Source of the DNA: DASTFY01 sp963813375
GTDB lineage: Bacteria; Actinomycetota; Acidimicrobiia; Acidimicrobiales; Ilumatobacteraceae
Length of the DNA: 64,000 nt
Direction: 5' to 3'
Assembly (NCBI GenBank): GCA_963813375.1
Contig: CAWEYT010000010.1
Coordinates: forward strand, 248,001 to 312,000
In this document: piece after piece, positions 17,573 to 26,148 of the stretch
Layout: each line of letters begins with the position of its first letter
How positions within the stretch are numbered: the first letter of the stretch is position 1
Position numbers and translations under genes: made by a program
Notes under the pieces: model-generated
What the model was told of the DNA's origin: nothing
Database searches by the model: none
Seen by the model: only the letters and a program-made list of their open reading frames with translations

Positions 17573-17639
17573 CCCGGGAGGGTTTCTCGCGGGATCCCGT
17601 GGCCGCTGACGCGTCCAGAGGCCGCGAGAAACACCCGGG
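17573..17639. terminator. Strong inverted repeat after the IclR gene
   Basis: The arms at 17573-17592 and 17622-17639 share CCCGGG and TTTCTCGCGG and pair over about 18 bases with a two-base bulge. The repeat begins seven bases after the IclR stop and ends 18 bases before the stop of the convergent gene, so it can act as a bidirectional terminator. There is no U tract, as is usual in such GC-rich genomes. Confidence 0.6.
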
Positions 17640-17657
17640 CGACCCGGCGTGATCGGG

Positions 17658-18209
17658 TCAGGAAGGCGGTGGGGTGGGGCGGCGACCGGCCCAGGGCGGA
17701 GGTTCCGGATCGGCGGAGCGGGGTGCGTCCGGGCGGTGCGTGGCGGTCGAGCCGACGACCACCGCGGTGAGCTGCGCCACGACGTCGTGGACGTCGGGCA
17801 CGTCCGGCAGCACGCAGCGCAGGTCGGTCACTCCCGCGTGGGCCAGCTCGATCACGCGGAGCTGCGCGCTCTCCAGCGTGCCGAACAACCCCTCCGTGGC
17901 CAGATCGCCGTAGCCCGCGAGACCAGCGTCCATCGAGGCCCGGGCCTCGGCCTCGGCCGGCGTGCGGCCGACCGAGACAGGCACCGTCCGCGCCCACGGC
18001 TCGTCGGCCTCGGGACGTACCAATACCCGGGCGCGGTCCACGGCCCCGGCGACGGCCACTGCCACCTGCTCGTCGTCGACCCAGAGCACATCGACGCCGG
18101 CCAGATCGCACATGCGGGCCAGGCGGCGCTGCTGCTCCGGGTCGTCCGACCGCACGACCACGCCCAGCCGCACGAGCCGGCCCGGTGGCGGTTCCACCCC
18201 CTCGACCAT
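17658..18209 (-). CDS. Short protein related to luciferase-like monooxygenases, probably a remnant
   Basis: The 184-residue protein keeps the C-terminal half-signature of LLM flavin monooxygenases (RTPAEAEARAS, LFGTLESAQ, VIELAHAGVTDLRCVLP, DVHDVVAQL). However, the N-terminal barrel is reduced to about 45 residues and no flavin-binding core can be made out. Full members have 280-340 residues. It may be a deletion derivative or a small stand-alone family of unknown role. Starts at 18209 and 18227 are both possible. It is divergent from the VWA gene with about 35 bases between starts. Confidence 0.5.
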   Translation of the reverse strand: MVEGVEPPPGRLVRLGVVVRSDDPEQQRRLARMCDLAGVDVLWVDDEQVAVAVAGAVDRARVLVRPEADEPWARTVPVSVGRTPAEAEARASMDAGLAGYGDLATEGLFGTLESAQLRVIELAHAGVTDLRCVLPDVPDVHDVVAQLTAVVVGSTATHRPDAPRSADPEPPPWAGRRPTPPPS

Positions 18210-18244
18210 CGGGCACGATCCTCCCATCCCTACAGTGAGCGGCG

Positions 18245-19655
18245 GTGACCGGCACGCCACTCTTCGACCGCGTGGTGCAGCTCGCCGAGCGCCTGCGGCG
18301 GAACGGGATCCAGGTGTCGACCGGCGAGCTGATCGACGCCTGCCAGGCGCTCGAGCACCTCGATCTGCTGGATCGCGGCGCCCTGCAGGCCGGGCTGCGC
18401 GCCGCCATGGTGAAGGAGCCACTGGGCGCCGCCCAGTTCGACCGCGCCTTCGCCGCCGTCTTCCGCGCCGAGCCCGCGGCCGGCGGCGACGCGCCAGGTG
18501 ACGGACTTCCGCCGACCGCGGACCCACAGTCCGAGCTGCCCATCGACCGGGCCCACGACCACGGGCCTTCCGCGCCCGGGCTGGCCGACGCCATCCTGGA
18601 TGCGCTCCACGACGGTGACGAGGAGGAGCTGCGCTTCCTCGCCGCGCGGGCGGTGGAGCTCCACAGCGGCATCGGCGAGCAGCCCGGGTCGCAGCGCTAC
18701 TTCCTCCATCGCGTGCTCCGGGCGGTGGACCTCACCCGCATGCTGACCACGGAGATGCAGCGGCTGCGGCGGGACGAGACCCTGGGCCTCACGGAGCTGG
18801 AGCTCCTGCTGCAGCGCAACGAGCTGGCTCGGCTGCTGGAGGACTTCAGGCGGGAGCTGGCGGCCCAGATCGCCGACCGCCTGGCCTCTGCCGACGTTGC
18901 TCCCCCGCCCGCCGATCCCCCCATGACCCGCGACCTGCTGGCCCTGTCCGCCGTGGAGCTGAACGAGCTCCGGCGCACGGTGCAACCCCTGGCCCGCCAG
19001 CTCGCAGCTCGCATCGGTCGCCGCCGCCGTCAGCAGGCCACCGGACGCCTCGACGCCCGCACCACCGCCCGTCGTTCGCTCCAGACGCGGCGGCGTGCCG
19101 CTCGACCCGGCCTGGCGCAAGCGCCATCCCCACCGGCCCGACGTCGTCGTGCTGTGCGACGTCTCCGGCTCGGTGGCGGAGTTCGCACAGTTCACCTTCA
19201 CCCTCGTCCACGCCCTTCACGACGAGCTGGCCCGGGTACGGAGCTTCGCCTTCGTCGACGGCATCGTGGAAGTGACCGACCTCTTCGAGGAGGCGACCCA
19301 CGACATCCACGTGGCCCGGCTGCTCGAGCGGCGGGGCCTCATCGCCGGCGACGGCCACAGCGACTACGGCCAGGCCTTCGAGACGTTCTGCCGCCGGCAC
19401 CTCGACGGCGTGGTGACACCGAGGACGACGGTGCTGGTGACCGGCGACGCCCGCACGAACTACCGGGCGGCCGGACTGGCGCCGTTCCGCAGCCTGTGCC
19501 AGCGGGCCCGGCGTGTCTATTGGCTGAACCCGGAACCCGAGGACCAGTGGGACACGGACGACTCGGCCATGTCCGCGTACCGCCCGAGCTGTGCGGGTGT
19601 GTACGAGGTGCGGTCCCTGCGGCAATTGGCCGACGCCATCGCCGCCGTCGTGTAG
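18245..19655 (+). CDS. VWA-domain (CoxE-like) protein, interrupted by a one-base frameshift
   Basis: The N-terminal part (18245 to about 19091, GTG start) is an alpha-helical region of about 280 residues. After a single-base shift in the GC repeat near 19091 the frame resumes with PLDPAWRKRHPHRPDVVVL and the metal-binding MIDAS motif DVSGS, ending at 19655. The joined product is about 470 residues, typical of CoxE-like VWA proteins that work with MoxR ATPases in cofactor or complex maturation. No MoxR gene is seen here. The continuous sense on both sides indicates a sequence error or a very recent mutation. Confidence 0.75.
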
Positions 19656-19790
19656 GAGGGGCCGCCGCCGGGCTGCGCTCGGAGGTCGGCACGCGACGAC
19701 GCGTGGCAGCGGACCGTTCGGATCCGTACGTCACCACAACGAGCGAAGTTCGCGCTGGACGAACCTGCGCCGAAGGATCAGCGTGCTCTC

Positions 19791-20750
19791 ATGCGGGCAA
19801 GCACACGCGCGGTCTGGGCATTGGCGATCGTCTTCGGGGCGGGCGTGGGGCTGGCCGCCCCCGCCGCACCGGCTGCCGGTCAGGGGCCGCCGTCACCGGA
19901 GCCCATGACGGTGACCAGCGACGGGCGCACGCTGGCGATCGCGCCGGCTGGGCGCCAAGGGACGGACGGCGCGTTCGGGATGGAGGCAGGATCGCTGCCG
20001 CCGGCCCCGCCCCCGGCGGAGACGATCGGTCCCCTCATGCTGGCGTCGGCGGAGAGCATCCTCGGCCCCGACAACCGCACGAAGGTGTCCGACACGACGA
20101 ACAAGCCCGCCCGCATGGTCACGCTGATCACCTTGAGCGGCAACCAGTGGTGCAGCGGCTTCCTCGTCGCGGCCGACACGGTCGTCACGTCCGGTCATTG
20201 CGTCTACAACCGCACCAGTCGTCGCTTCTACGACGCGGCGGCGATGCGGGTCTATGCCGGCTATGACTCGTCCCGCGCCAACCCTGCGCCCTACGGGGTG
20301 TGCGGGGTGCGGCTGCTGGTCACGACGAACGCGTTCATCAGCGCCGGCAGTGACGAGTACGACTACGGCGCGCTGAAGCTGACGTGCACGGTCGGCCAGG
20401 CGACCGGATGGTTCGGCTGGTGGTACCAGACGGCGGGGCTGAACGGCACCCAGAGCCGCAACCAGGGCTACCCCAGCGACCGCGCGCTCGCCCAGTGGAA
20501 GACGACGGACAAGATCAGGGTGTCCGAGGCCCGCCGGCTCTACTACGCCAACGACACCTACGGCGGCAACAGCGGTTCGCCGATCTTCACCAAGCGGGGG
20601 TCGTCCGCCGCGCAGTGCGCCGGCTGGTGCGTGATGGCCGTCCACGGATACGGCATCTACGGCACGACCTACCCGAACAACAGCCTCAACCACGGTGTCA
20701 GGGTGACGAAGGAGGTGTCGGACGCCTTCTTCGCCTGGCGGGCCTTGTAG
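19791..20750 (+). CDS. Secreted trypsin-like serine protease (S1B, glutamyl-endopeptidase type)
   Basis: The 319-residue protein has a signal peptide (hydrophobic residues 8-28, Ala-rich cleavage region near residue 30) and a pro-region to about residue 105. The catalytic triad is His136 (VVTSGHCVY), Asp191 (EYDYGALKL) and Ser261 (YGGNSGSPIF). The GNSGSP form and overall pattern resemble V8/glutamyl endopeptidases. It is a single gene with its own 135-bp upstream gap. The role is extracellular proteolysis. Confidence 0.88.
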   Translation: MRASTRAVWALAIVFGAGVGLAAPAAPAAGQGPPSPEPMTVTSDGRTLAIAPAGRQGTDGAFGMEAGSLPPAPPPAETIGPLMLASAESILGPDNRTKVSDTTNKPARMVTLITLSGNQWCSGFLVAADTVVTSGHCVYNRTSRRFYDAAAMRVYAGYDSSRANPAPYGVCGVRLLVTTNAFISAGSDEYDYGALKLTCTVGQATGWFGWWYQTAGLNGTQSRNQGYPSDRALAQWKTTDKIRVSEARRLYYANDTYGGNSGSPIFTKRGSSAAQCAGWCVMAVHGYGIYGTTYPNNSLNHGVRVTKEVSDAFFAWRAL

Positions 20751-20761
20751 GCCCGGTCCGC

Positions 20762-21220
20762 TCAGCCCGGCGTCGCGGCCTCGACGGCCCGGACCAGCTC
20801 GGCGGTCGGTCGGAAGGTGAGCCCGGCGATGGCGCGGTGCGCGTAACGCACGATCCCCTCGGCGTCGATGACGAAGACCGACCGGCGGGGGAAGCCGAGC
20901 GGGCCGAGGGTGCCGTAGGTGGCAGCCACCGCCTTGTCGGTGTCGGCGAGGAGCGGGAAGTCGAAGCCGTACTTGGAGGAGAAGCGCTCATGGCTGTCCA
21001 GACCCTGTGGGCTGATGGCCAGGACCTCGGCGCCGAGACCTCGGAAGGCCCCGATGTCGTCGTTGTAGGTGTTGAGCTGCTTCGTGCACACCGGCGTGTC
21101 GTCGCCGGGATAGAAGACCAGCACGATCGGCCGGCCGCGGTAGTCGGCCAGCGTGTAGTCACGGTCGCCGGTGCCCGGCAGCGTGAAGTCGGGGGCCTGG
21201 TCGCCGACGGCGATCGTCAC
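20762..21220 (-). CDS. Peroxiredoxin (AhpC/TSA, Bcp-like, 1-Cys)
   Basis: The 152-residue thioredoxin-fold protein has the peroxidatic centre DDTPVCTKQ with Cys45, the only cysteine, so it would act as a one-cysteine peroxiredoxin. FYPGDDTPVCT and the later FPRRSVFVID are conserved in the family. The start is GTG at 21220. It reduces hydroperoxides using thiols, presumably mycothiol in this organism. It is 10 bases from the downstream end of the winged-helix gene on the same strand and convergent with the protease gene. Confidence 0.9.
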   Translation of the reverse strand: MTIAVGDQAPDFTLPGTGDRDYTLADYRGRPIVLVFYPGDDTPVCTKQLNTYNDDIGAFRGLGAEVLAISPQGLDSHERFSSKYGFDFPLLADTDKAVAATYGTLGPLGFPRRSVFVIDAEGIVRYAHRAIAGLTFRPTAELVRAVEAATPG

Positions 21221-21230
21221 GCCGCGCAGG

Positions 21231-22330
21231 CTATCGGCGGTCCCGCCCGCCGACCGCCTCGAACCGAGCGTCGCCGTCGGCCAGCCCGAGGAACGACGCC
21301 ACGCGCTCGGCGACTCCGGCCACCTCGTCGAGCGCCGCGTCCGGCAGGTCGAGGTGGCGCACGGCGATGGCGTCGCCGTCGATGATCCACGTGGCCTGCA
21401 CCGTGCCGTCCACGAGGACGTGGCCCCGGCCCAGGCGGCCAGGCGGGTAGAGCACGGACACGTCGCGGTCGAAGAAGCGGGTCCGGTCGGCGTGGGACAG
21501 CAGCACGTTGTCGTACTCGGGCAGGAAGCGGACCGGCGCGGGAGTCGCCGGATCAGGTCGCGGCGCGTCCGGAAGGTCGACGAGCACGCGTCCGCGCTCG
21601 TCTTCGAACTCGGAGAGGCGCGGCCGGAGCCCCTCCACCACGGGGCCGAAGCCGGGGAGGCGGGACCACGTCGAGACGTCGCCCGCGGTGGCCGGGCCGA
21701 AGGCGGCGAGGTACCGGAGCACGAGGTCCTCCATCGGGAGGGGCGGTTCGAGCGGCCGGCCGACCCACGCTTCGAGCGTGGTCACCGTCACCTGCTGGGA
21801 ACGCCCCCACAGGCCGCGTGGGCGGCACCTGCACCAGCGCCAGCCGGTTCCGGCAGGCAAGGGCCAGAGCGGCGGCATCCAGCTCCGGGAACGCGGCCCG
21901 CAGGCCGTCCTTGAGCTCGGGGAGCGTACGGGGCTGGTCGAGGAACGAGCGCGCCCAGGTCATCACGTCGTCGAGCTCGATGCCTTCGAGCCTCGGGGCG
22001 TGGTCGCGGTGGGTCCGCAGCTCCCGCTCCAGCACCGGCCGCGACGCCGGCCAGAGCGTGAGGCAGTCCTCGGCCGTCAGCAGGTGGATGGTGCCCCGGA
22101 TGGCGGCCGAGCGGACGAGGCGCCGGGTCACCAGCTGCTGCCCGAGGTCGTCCGGATCGAAGCTCGACAGCCGGGACCAGAGCGCCACGTAGGGGTTGCC
22201 CGGGCACCTGGGCTTGCAGGCCGACGAGTCGTTCGACGGCTGTCAGCGGGTCGACGGGCGACGGCTGCAGCAGCAGCTGGCGGGCGAGGGTCGCACGGTT
22301 CAGCGCCCGCGCCGACAGCACATCGCTCAC
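21231..22330 (-). CDS. Winged helix DNA-binding protein (HTH_42/YcaQ family), two frameshifts
   Basis: Three overlapping frames join into one protein of about 365 residues. It begins MSDVLSARALNRATLARQLL with QAQVPG, then YVALWSRLSSFDPDDLGQQL, and finally TVTTLEAWVGRPLEPPL to the stop at 21231. Removing one base near 22200 gives GNPYVALW, and removing one near 21819 gives QVPPRGLWGRSQQ; both restore the family consensus. Members bind DNA, and YcaQ homologues unhook interstrand crosslinks. The GTG start overlaps the methyltransferase stop by four bases. Confidence 0.75.
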
Positions 22331-22986
22331 GGGCCGGGTCCTCCGTCCGGCCGCAGGACGATCCAGGCACCGTCGGCATCCAGCGTCTCGCCGAGCACGA
22401 AGCTGCTCGCCGAGGCCAGCGACGCCAGCTCGCGGTCGTCAACGACCAGCGCCGTGAACGGTTGGTCCCAACCGTGCTCGCCGAGCCGATAGGTCACGAC
22501 GGCGGAGAACGACCCGTCCTCGTGGTGGACGACATCGTGCAGGTGCACCCCGACGTCGCCGACGTCGCTCTCGCCTTCCACCGGCGCCCAGCCAGGCGGG
22601 TACCGCTGCACCAGGACGGCGCCGCCGTCACGGACGTGGGCACGGCACACCCGGAGCAGCCGCAGGCGCCGTGACCGTTCGGGTTCGTTCACCAGGTGGC
22701 TCAGCGCCAGCACCACCTCGAAGCGCCGGCCGAGGTCCAGGGTCCAGACGTCACCGAGGACGGCCTCGACCCCGTCGAGGTGAGCGAGCATCGCCGCCGA
22801 GTCGTCAACGGCGACGACCCGGTGCCCGTCCGCCGCCAGCGGGTTGGCGAGTCGGCCGGGCCCGCACCCGAGGTCGAGGATGGAGGCCGGACCATCGAGG
22901 AGCGAGCGCACGTAGCCCAACGCCGGCTCGGCCGGCAGCGCCCGGTACACCTCCACCGGCGACCCGTCCGGCGCGACGTCCTCCAT
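22327..22986 (-). CDS. Class I SAM-dependent methyltransferase
   Basis: The 219-residue protein has motif I SILDLGCGPGRLANPLA and VVAVDDSAAML as the second SAM-binding strand, followed by the VLALSHLVN motif. I start it at ATG 22986 (MEDVAPDG); the longer open frame would run through the vapB promoter. It is coupled to the winged-helix gene downstream by a four-base overlap. The substrate is unknown. Confidence 0.82.
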   Translation of the reverse strand: MEDVAPDGSPVEVYRALPAEPALGYVRSLLDGPASILDLGCGPGRLANPLAADGHRVVAVDDSAAMLAHLDGVEAVLGDVWTLDLGRRFEVVLALSHLVNEPERSRRLRLLRVCRAHVRDGGAVLVQRYPPGWAPVEGESDVGDVGVHLHDVVHHEDGSFSAVVTYRLGEHGWDQPFTALVVDDRELASLASASSFVLGETLDADGAWIVLRPDGGPGP

Positions 22987-23025
22987 GCCGCCATCGTGCC
23001 CGAACCGCCCGCATCCCCAGGGGCA

Positions 23026-23043
23026 GGTGTATTGTTGGTGTAT
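23026..23043 (+). promoter_or_regulatory. Direct repeats over the vapB start
   Basis: GGTGTAT occurs at 23026-23032 and again at 23037-23043, 11 bases apart, with the second copy overlapping the vapB start codon at 23042. TGTATT within it could be a -10 element, which would give a nearly leaderless message. This is where a VapB autoregulatory site would be expected. Confidence 0.4.
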
Positions 23044-23254
23044 GGCGCGCACCAACGTCGACATCGACGACGAGGCATGTGCCGCGGTCATGCGGCGGTT
23101 CGGATTGGTGACCAAGCGCGACGCGGTCAACCTCGCGCTACGGCGCCTGGCCGCCGAACCACTCGAACTGGATGAAGCCCGCCTCCTGCGAGGGTCCGGA
23201 TGGGACGGAGACCTCGACGGGATGCGCGCCGGACGGACCGACCGGTCCGGATGA
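23042..23254 (+). CDS. vapB: VapB-type antitoxin
   Basis: The 70-residue protein starts MARTNVDIDDEAC, a ribbon-helix-helix strand, and has the family block GLVTKRDAVNLALRRLA. The tail after residue 45 is the toxin-wrapping part. Its stop overlaps the vapC start by four bases (ATGA), the usual coupling for type II toxin-antitoxin pairs. The family is known to neutralise the PIN nuclease and repress its own promoter. Confidence 0.88.
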   Translation: MARTNVDIDDEACAAVMRRFGLVTKRDAVNLALRRLAAEPLELDEARLLRGSGWDGDLDGMRAGRTDRSG

Positions 23255-23651
23255 TCCTGGTCGACACGTCAGCTTGGGTCGAGTTCCTTCGCGACACGGG
23301 CAGCCCGGCGTGCCAGGCCGTCGACGAGCTGCTCGCCGGAGACCTCGCCATCTGCGACGTGGTGACGATGGAGGTCCTGGCGGGCGCTCGCGACGCGAGC
23401 GCCACCTCGGCCAGCTCCGCCGCCTGCTCGCCCGGGCGATGGTGATCCCACTGGTCCCCGCCGATTACGAGGAGGCTGCCGGCCTCTACCGCACGTGCCG
23501 GCGCCGCGGGGAAACGGTGCGCAGGCTCGTCGATTGCCTGATCGCCGCGGTGACCATCCGTGCGGGCGCTGGGCTTCTCCACGCCGACGCCGACTTCACC
23601 GTGCTGGCCCGCCACACGAGCCTGGTCGTAGCGCCCGCGTCGATCAGCTGA
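23251..23651 (+). CDS. vapC: VapC-type PIN-domain toxin, interrupted by a one-base frameshift
   Basis: The N-terminal part MILVDTSAWVEFLRDTGSP carries the first catalytic Asp (residue 5) and CDVVTMEVLAGARD the conserved Glu. Near 23400 the reading frame shifts by one, after which HLGQLRRLL and VRRLVDCLIAAVTIRAG (third acidic residue) and LLHADADF (fourth) follow to the stop at 23651. Joined length is about 133 residues, normal for VapC. If the shift is real the toxin is dead, which would leave a free antitoxin. It is convergent with yebC, 13 bases away. Confidence 0.75.
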
Positions 23652-23664
23652 AGCGCTCACGCGA

Positions 23665-24411
23665 TCAGATGCTGGCGGCGAGGATCTCCTCGGGGATGTC
23701 GAAGTTCGAGTACACGTCCTGGACGTCGTCGTGCTCCTCGAGGGCGTCCATGATGCGCAGGACCTTCTTGGCCTCGTCGGGTTCCGTCACCTCGATCGTG
23801 GTCGACGGGAGCATGGTGCTCTCGGCGGACAGCACGGTGACGCCCGCCGCCTCGAGCGCCTCGCGGACGGTCTCGGTGGCCTGGGGCGGGCACGTCAGCC
23901 GCCAGGAGTCACCGTCGTCCGCGATGTCCTCGGCCCCGGCGTCCAGCGCGGCGAGCATGATGTCGTCCTCGCTGACCGAGCGCGGAACCGTCACCACGCC
24001 GGTCCGGGTGAACTGCCACGACACGGAGCCCGGCTCGGCCATGGACCCACCCATCCTGGAGAACACGCTGCGGACCTCGGCGCCCGTCCGGTTGCGGTTG
24101 TCGGTGAGCACGTCGATGAGCAGTGCCACACCACCAGGGGCATAGCCCTCGTAGGTGATCGACTCGTACGTCACGCCCTCGAGCTCGCCGGTCCCCCGCT
24201 TGATGGCCCGCTCGATGGTGTCGATCGGCACGGACGCCGCCCTCGCCTTGTTGTACATCGTGCGCAGCGTGGCGTTGGCCTCGAGATCGCCCCCGCCTTC
24301 GCGGGCCGCCACCTCGACCTGCCGGATGAGCTTCGCGAACAGCTTGCCGCGGGCCTTGTCCTTGGCGCCCTTCTGGTGCTTGATCGTGGCCCACTTGGAG
24401 TGACCGGACAT
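23665..24411 (-). CDS. yebC: YebC/PmpR-family protein
   Basis: The 248-residue protein begins MSGHSKWATIKHQKGAKD and contains the block GGVALLIDVLTDNRNRT and an acidic C terminus, all diagnostic of YebC/TACO1. Family members relieve ribosome stalling on proline stretches and some act as transcription regulators. It follows pdxT by two bases on the minus strand, the order seen in mycobacteria. Intact and of normal length. Confidence 0.95.
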   Translation of the reverse strand: MSGHSKWATIKHQKGAKDKARGKLFAKLIRQVEVAAREGGGDLEANATLRTMYNKARAASVPIDTIERAIKRGTGELEGVTYESITYEGYAPGGVALLIDVLTDNRNRTGAEVRSVFSRMGGSMAEPGSVSWQFTRTGVVTVPRSVSEDDIMLAALDAGAEDIADDGDSWRLTCPPQATETVREALEAAGVTVLSAESTMLPSTTIEVTEPDEAKKVLRIMDALEEHDDVQDVYSNFDIPEEILAASI

Positions 24412-24413
24412 GA

Positions 24414-25088
24414 CTAGACGACCTCCTCACGGGACGATGCCAGGGGCATCGTGGACATTCGCTCCTCAGAGTTGCGGGGTCCCCGCCGGAAGGTTCCCTT
24501 CCGGTGGGGTGCGCCGACCTCCTCGAGGAAGCGCGAGTGGATGCGGGGATCGCCCGAGAGCTCGGGGTGGAACGCGGCGACGGTGACCGCGCCCTGTCGG
24601 GCCAGCACGGGACGGTCCTGCCAGGAGGCCAGGACCTCCACGTCGGGACCGGCGCGGTCGACGCCCGGGGCCCGGATGAAGACGGCGTGGAACGGCGAGG
24701 ATCCCAGTTCGGGGACCTCGAGATCCGTCTCGAAGCTGTCGACCTGACGCCCGTAGGCGTTGCGGCGCACGGTCAGGTCGATGGCGCCGAAGCTGCGCTG
24801 GTCGGGCCGACCGTCGACCACCTCGACGGCCAGGAGGATCATGCCGGCGCAGGTCCCGAGCACGGGGAGGCCGTCGGCCAGCCGCTTGGCGATGGGGTCG
24901 AACAGCCCGGACGATTCGAGCAGCATCGACATCGTCGTCGACTCGCCACCGGGCATGACCAGGCCGTCGACGCCCTCGAGCTGGTCGGGCCGCCGGACCT
25001 CGACGGCGTCGGCGCCGAGGTCAGTGAGGACGCGGGCGTGCGCGGCGAACGCGCCCTGCAGCGCCAGCACGCCGATGCGCGGGCGCAC
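24414..25088 (-). CDS. pdxT: Pyridoxal 5'-phosphate synthase glutaminase subunit PdxT
   Basis: The 224-residue class I glutamine amidotransferase has PGGEST at residues 46-51, the nucleophile Cys80 (LGTCAGMILL) and the His174/Glu176 pair (FHPELSGD). The start is GTG at 25088 (VRPRIGVLALQG). About 25 residues after the fold (from residue 198) form an Arg/Glu-rich tail not usual for PdxT. It supplies ammonia to PdxS, encoded 33 bases upstream. Together they make PLP from ribose 5-phosphate, glyceraldehyde 3-phosphate and glutamine. Confidence 0.95.
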   Translation of the reverse strand: MRPRIGVLALQGAFAAHARVLTDLGADAVEVRRPDQLEGVDGLVMPGGESTTMSMLLESSGLFDPIAKRLADGLPVLGTCAGMILLAVEVVDGRPDQRSFGAIDLTVRRNAYGRQVDSFETDLEVPELGSSPFHAVFIRAPGVDRAGPDVEVLASWQDRPVLARQGAVTVAAFHPELSGDPRIHSRFLEEVGAPHRKGTFRRGPRNSEERMSTMPLASSREEVV

Positions 25089-25121
25089 CTGGGGGCCTCG
25101 AACGCTCGCCCGACATGGGTG

Positions 25122-26045
25122 CTACCAGCCCCGGTCGGCCAGGCGGAGGTCGAGCTCGTCCATGCCGATGCCGGTCATGGGCGTCCCGAGGCCACGGCTC
25201 ACCTTGGCGAGGATGTGGGCGTCACGGAAGTGCGCCGTGGCCTCCACGATGGCCTTGGCGCGAGGCGCCGGATCGGCGCTCTTGAAGATGCCCGAGCCGA
25301 CGAACACGGCCTGGGCCCCGAGCTGCATGGCGAGCGCGGCGTCGGCCGGGGTGGCGATGCCGCCGGCGCAGAACAGCGGCACGGGCAGCCAGCCGGTCTC
25401 GGCCACCTCCTGCACGAGCGGGAGCGGTGCCTGGAGCCGCTTGGCCCAGTCGAACAGCTCGGCGGAGTCGGCCTGGGTGAGCTTGCGCATGTCACCCGTG
25501 ATGGAGCGCAGGTGCCGGACCGCCTCCACGATGTTGCCGGTGCCGGCCTCGCCCTTCGAGCGGATCATGCACGCGCCCTCGCTGATGCGCCGCAGGGCCT
25601 CGCCCAGGTTGGTGGCCCCGCACACGAAGGGCACGGTGAAGGCCCACTTGTCGATGTGGTGGGCTTCGTCGGCAGGGCTCAGGACCTCGGACTCGTCGAC
25701 GTAGTCCACGCCGAGCGCCTCGAGGATCTGGGCCTCCACGAAGTGGCCGATGCGGGCCTTGGCCATGACGGGGATGGTGACCGCGGCCTTGATGCCCTCG
25801 ACCATCTCGGGGTCGCTCATGCGGGCCACGCCACCGTCGGCGCGGATGTCGGCCGGAACCCGCTCGAGCGCCATCACGGCGACCGCCCCGGCGTCCTCGG
25901 CCACCTTGGCCTGCTCGGCCGTGACCACGTCCATGATGACCCCGCCCTTGAGCATCTCGGCCAACCCCCGCTTGACGGGGAACGTGCCGGTGCGGGACGG
26001 TGCGATCGAAGGGGTGCTGGGCTGTTCGACGGGCTGCGGAGCCAT
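25122..26045 (-). CDS. pdxS: Pyridoxal 5'-phosphate synthase lyase subunit PdxS
   Basis: The 307-residue (beta/alpha)8 enzyme has MDVVT with the conserved Asp39, the substrate Lys in VMAKARIGH (Lys96) and the second Lys in IRSKGEAGTGN (Lys164). It has a 20-residue N-terminal extension before TFPVKRGLAEML. It is the catalytic core of the PdxST dodecamer complex. The start at 26045 is only seven bases from a good -10 hexamer, so the message is probably leaderless. Confidence 0.96.
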   Translation of the reverse strand: MAPQPVEQPSTPSIAPSRTGTFPVKRGLAEMLKGGVIMDVVTAEQAKVAEDAGAVAVMALERVPADIRADGGVARMSDPEMVEGIKAAVTIPVMAKARIGHFVEAQILEALGVDYVDESEVLSPADEAHHIDKWAFTVPFVCGATNLGEALRRISEGACMIRSKGEAGTGNIVEAVRHLRSITGDMRKLTQADSAELFDWAKRLQAPLPLVQEVAETGWLPVPLFCAGGIATPADAALAMQLGAQAVFVGSGIFKSADPAPRAKAIVEATAHFRDAHILAKVSRGLGTPMTGIGMDELDLRLADRGW

Positions 26046-26052
26046 GATCCCG

Positions 26053-26058
26053 ATTCTA
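26053..26058 (-). promoter_or_regulatory. Candidate -10 element of a leaderless pdxS transcript
   Basis: On the minus strand the hexamer TAGAAT (five of six matches to TATAAT) ends seven bases before the pdxS ATG. Transcription would then start at or beside the A of the start codon. No convincing -35 box was found. Confidence 0.4.
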
Positions 26059-26102
26059 CGGCCCGGCCGTCATGATGCCCCAGAATCAGCGGGGCCGAAT
26101 CG

Positions 26103-26148
26103 CCGCGGGCTGAACAGCCGCGTGCTGAACAGTCGCTTGCTGCGTCAG
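26103..26148. repeat. Three 15-bp tandem repeats between pdxS and the DUF3048 gene
   Basis: CCGCGGGCTGAACAG (26103-26117) is followed by CCGCGTGCTGAACAG (26118-26132) and a degenerate third unit to 26148. They cover the 3' end of the lipoprotein gene and the spacer upstream of pdxS. The function is unknown; they could be a slipped duplication or a regulator site. Confidence 0.5.

Noticed and set aside
23251..23651. Calling vapC and the other broken genes pseudogenes
   Set aside because: The same kind of one-base break occurs three times in the essential ileS gene and the protein sense resumes each time, so sequence error is the better explanation.
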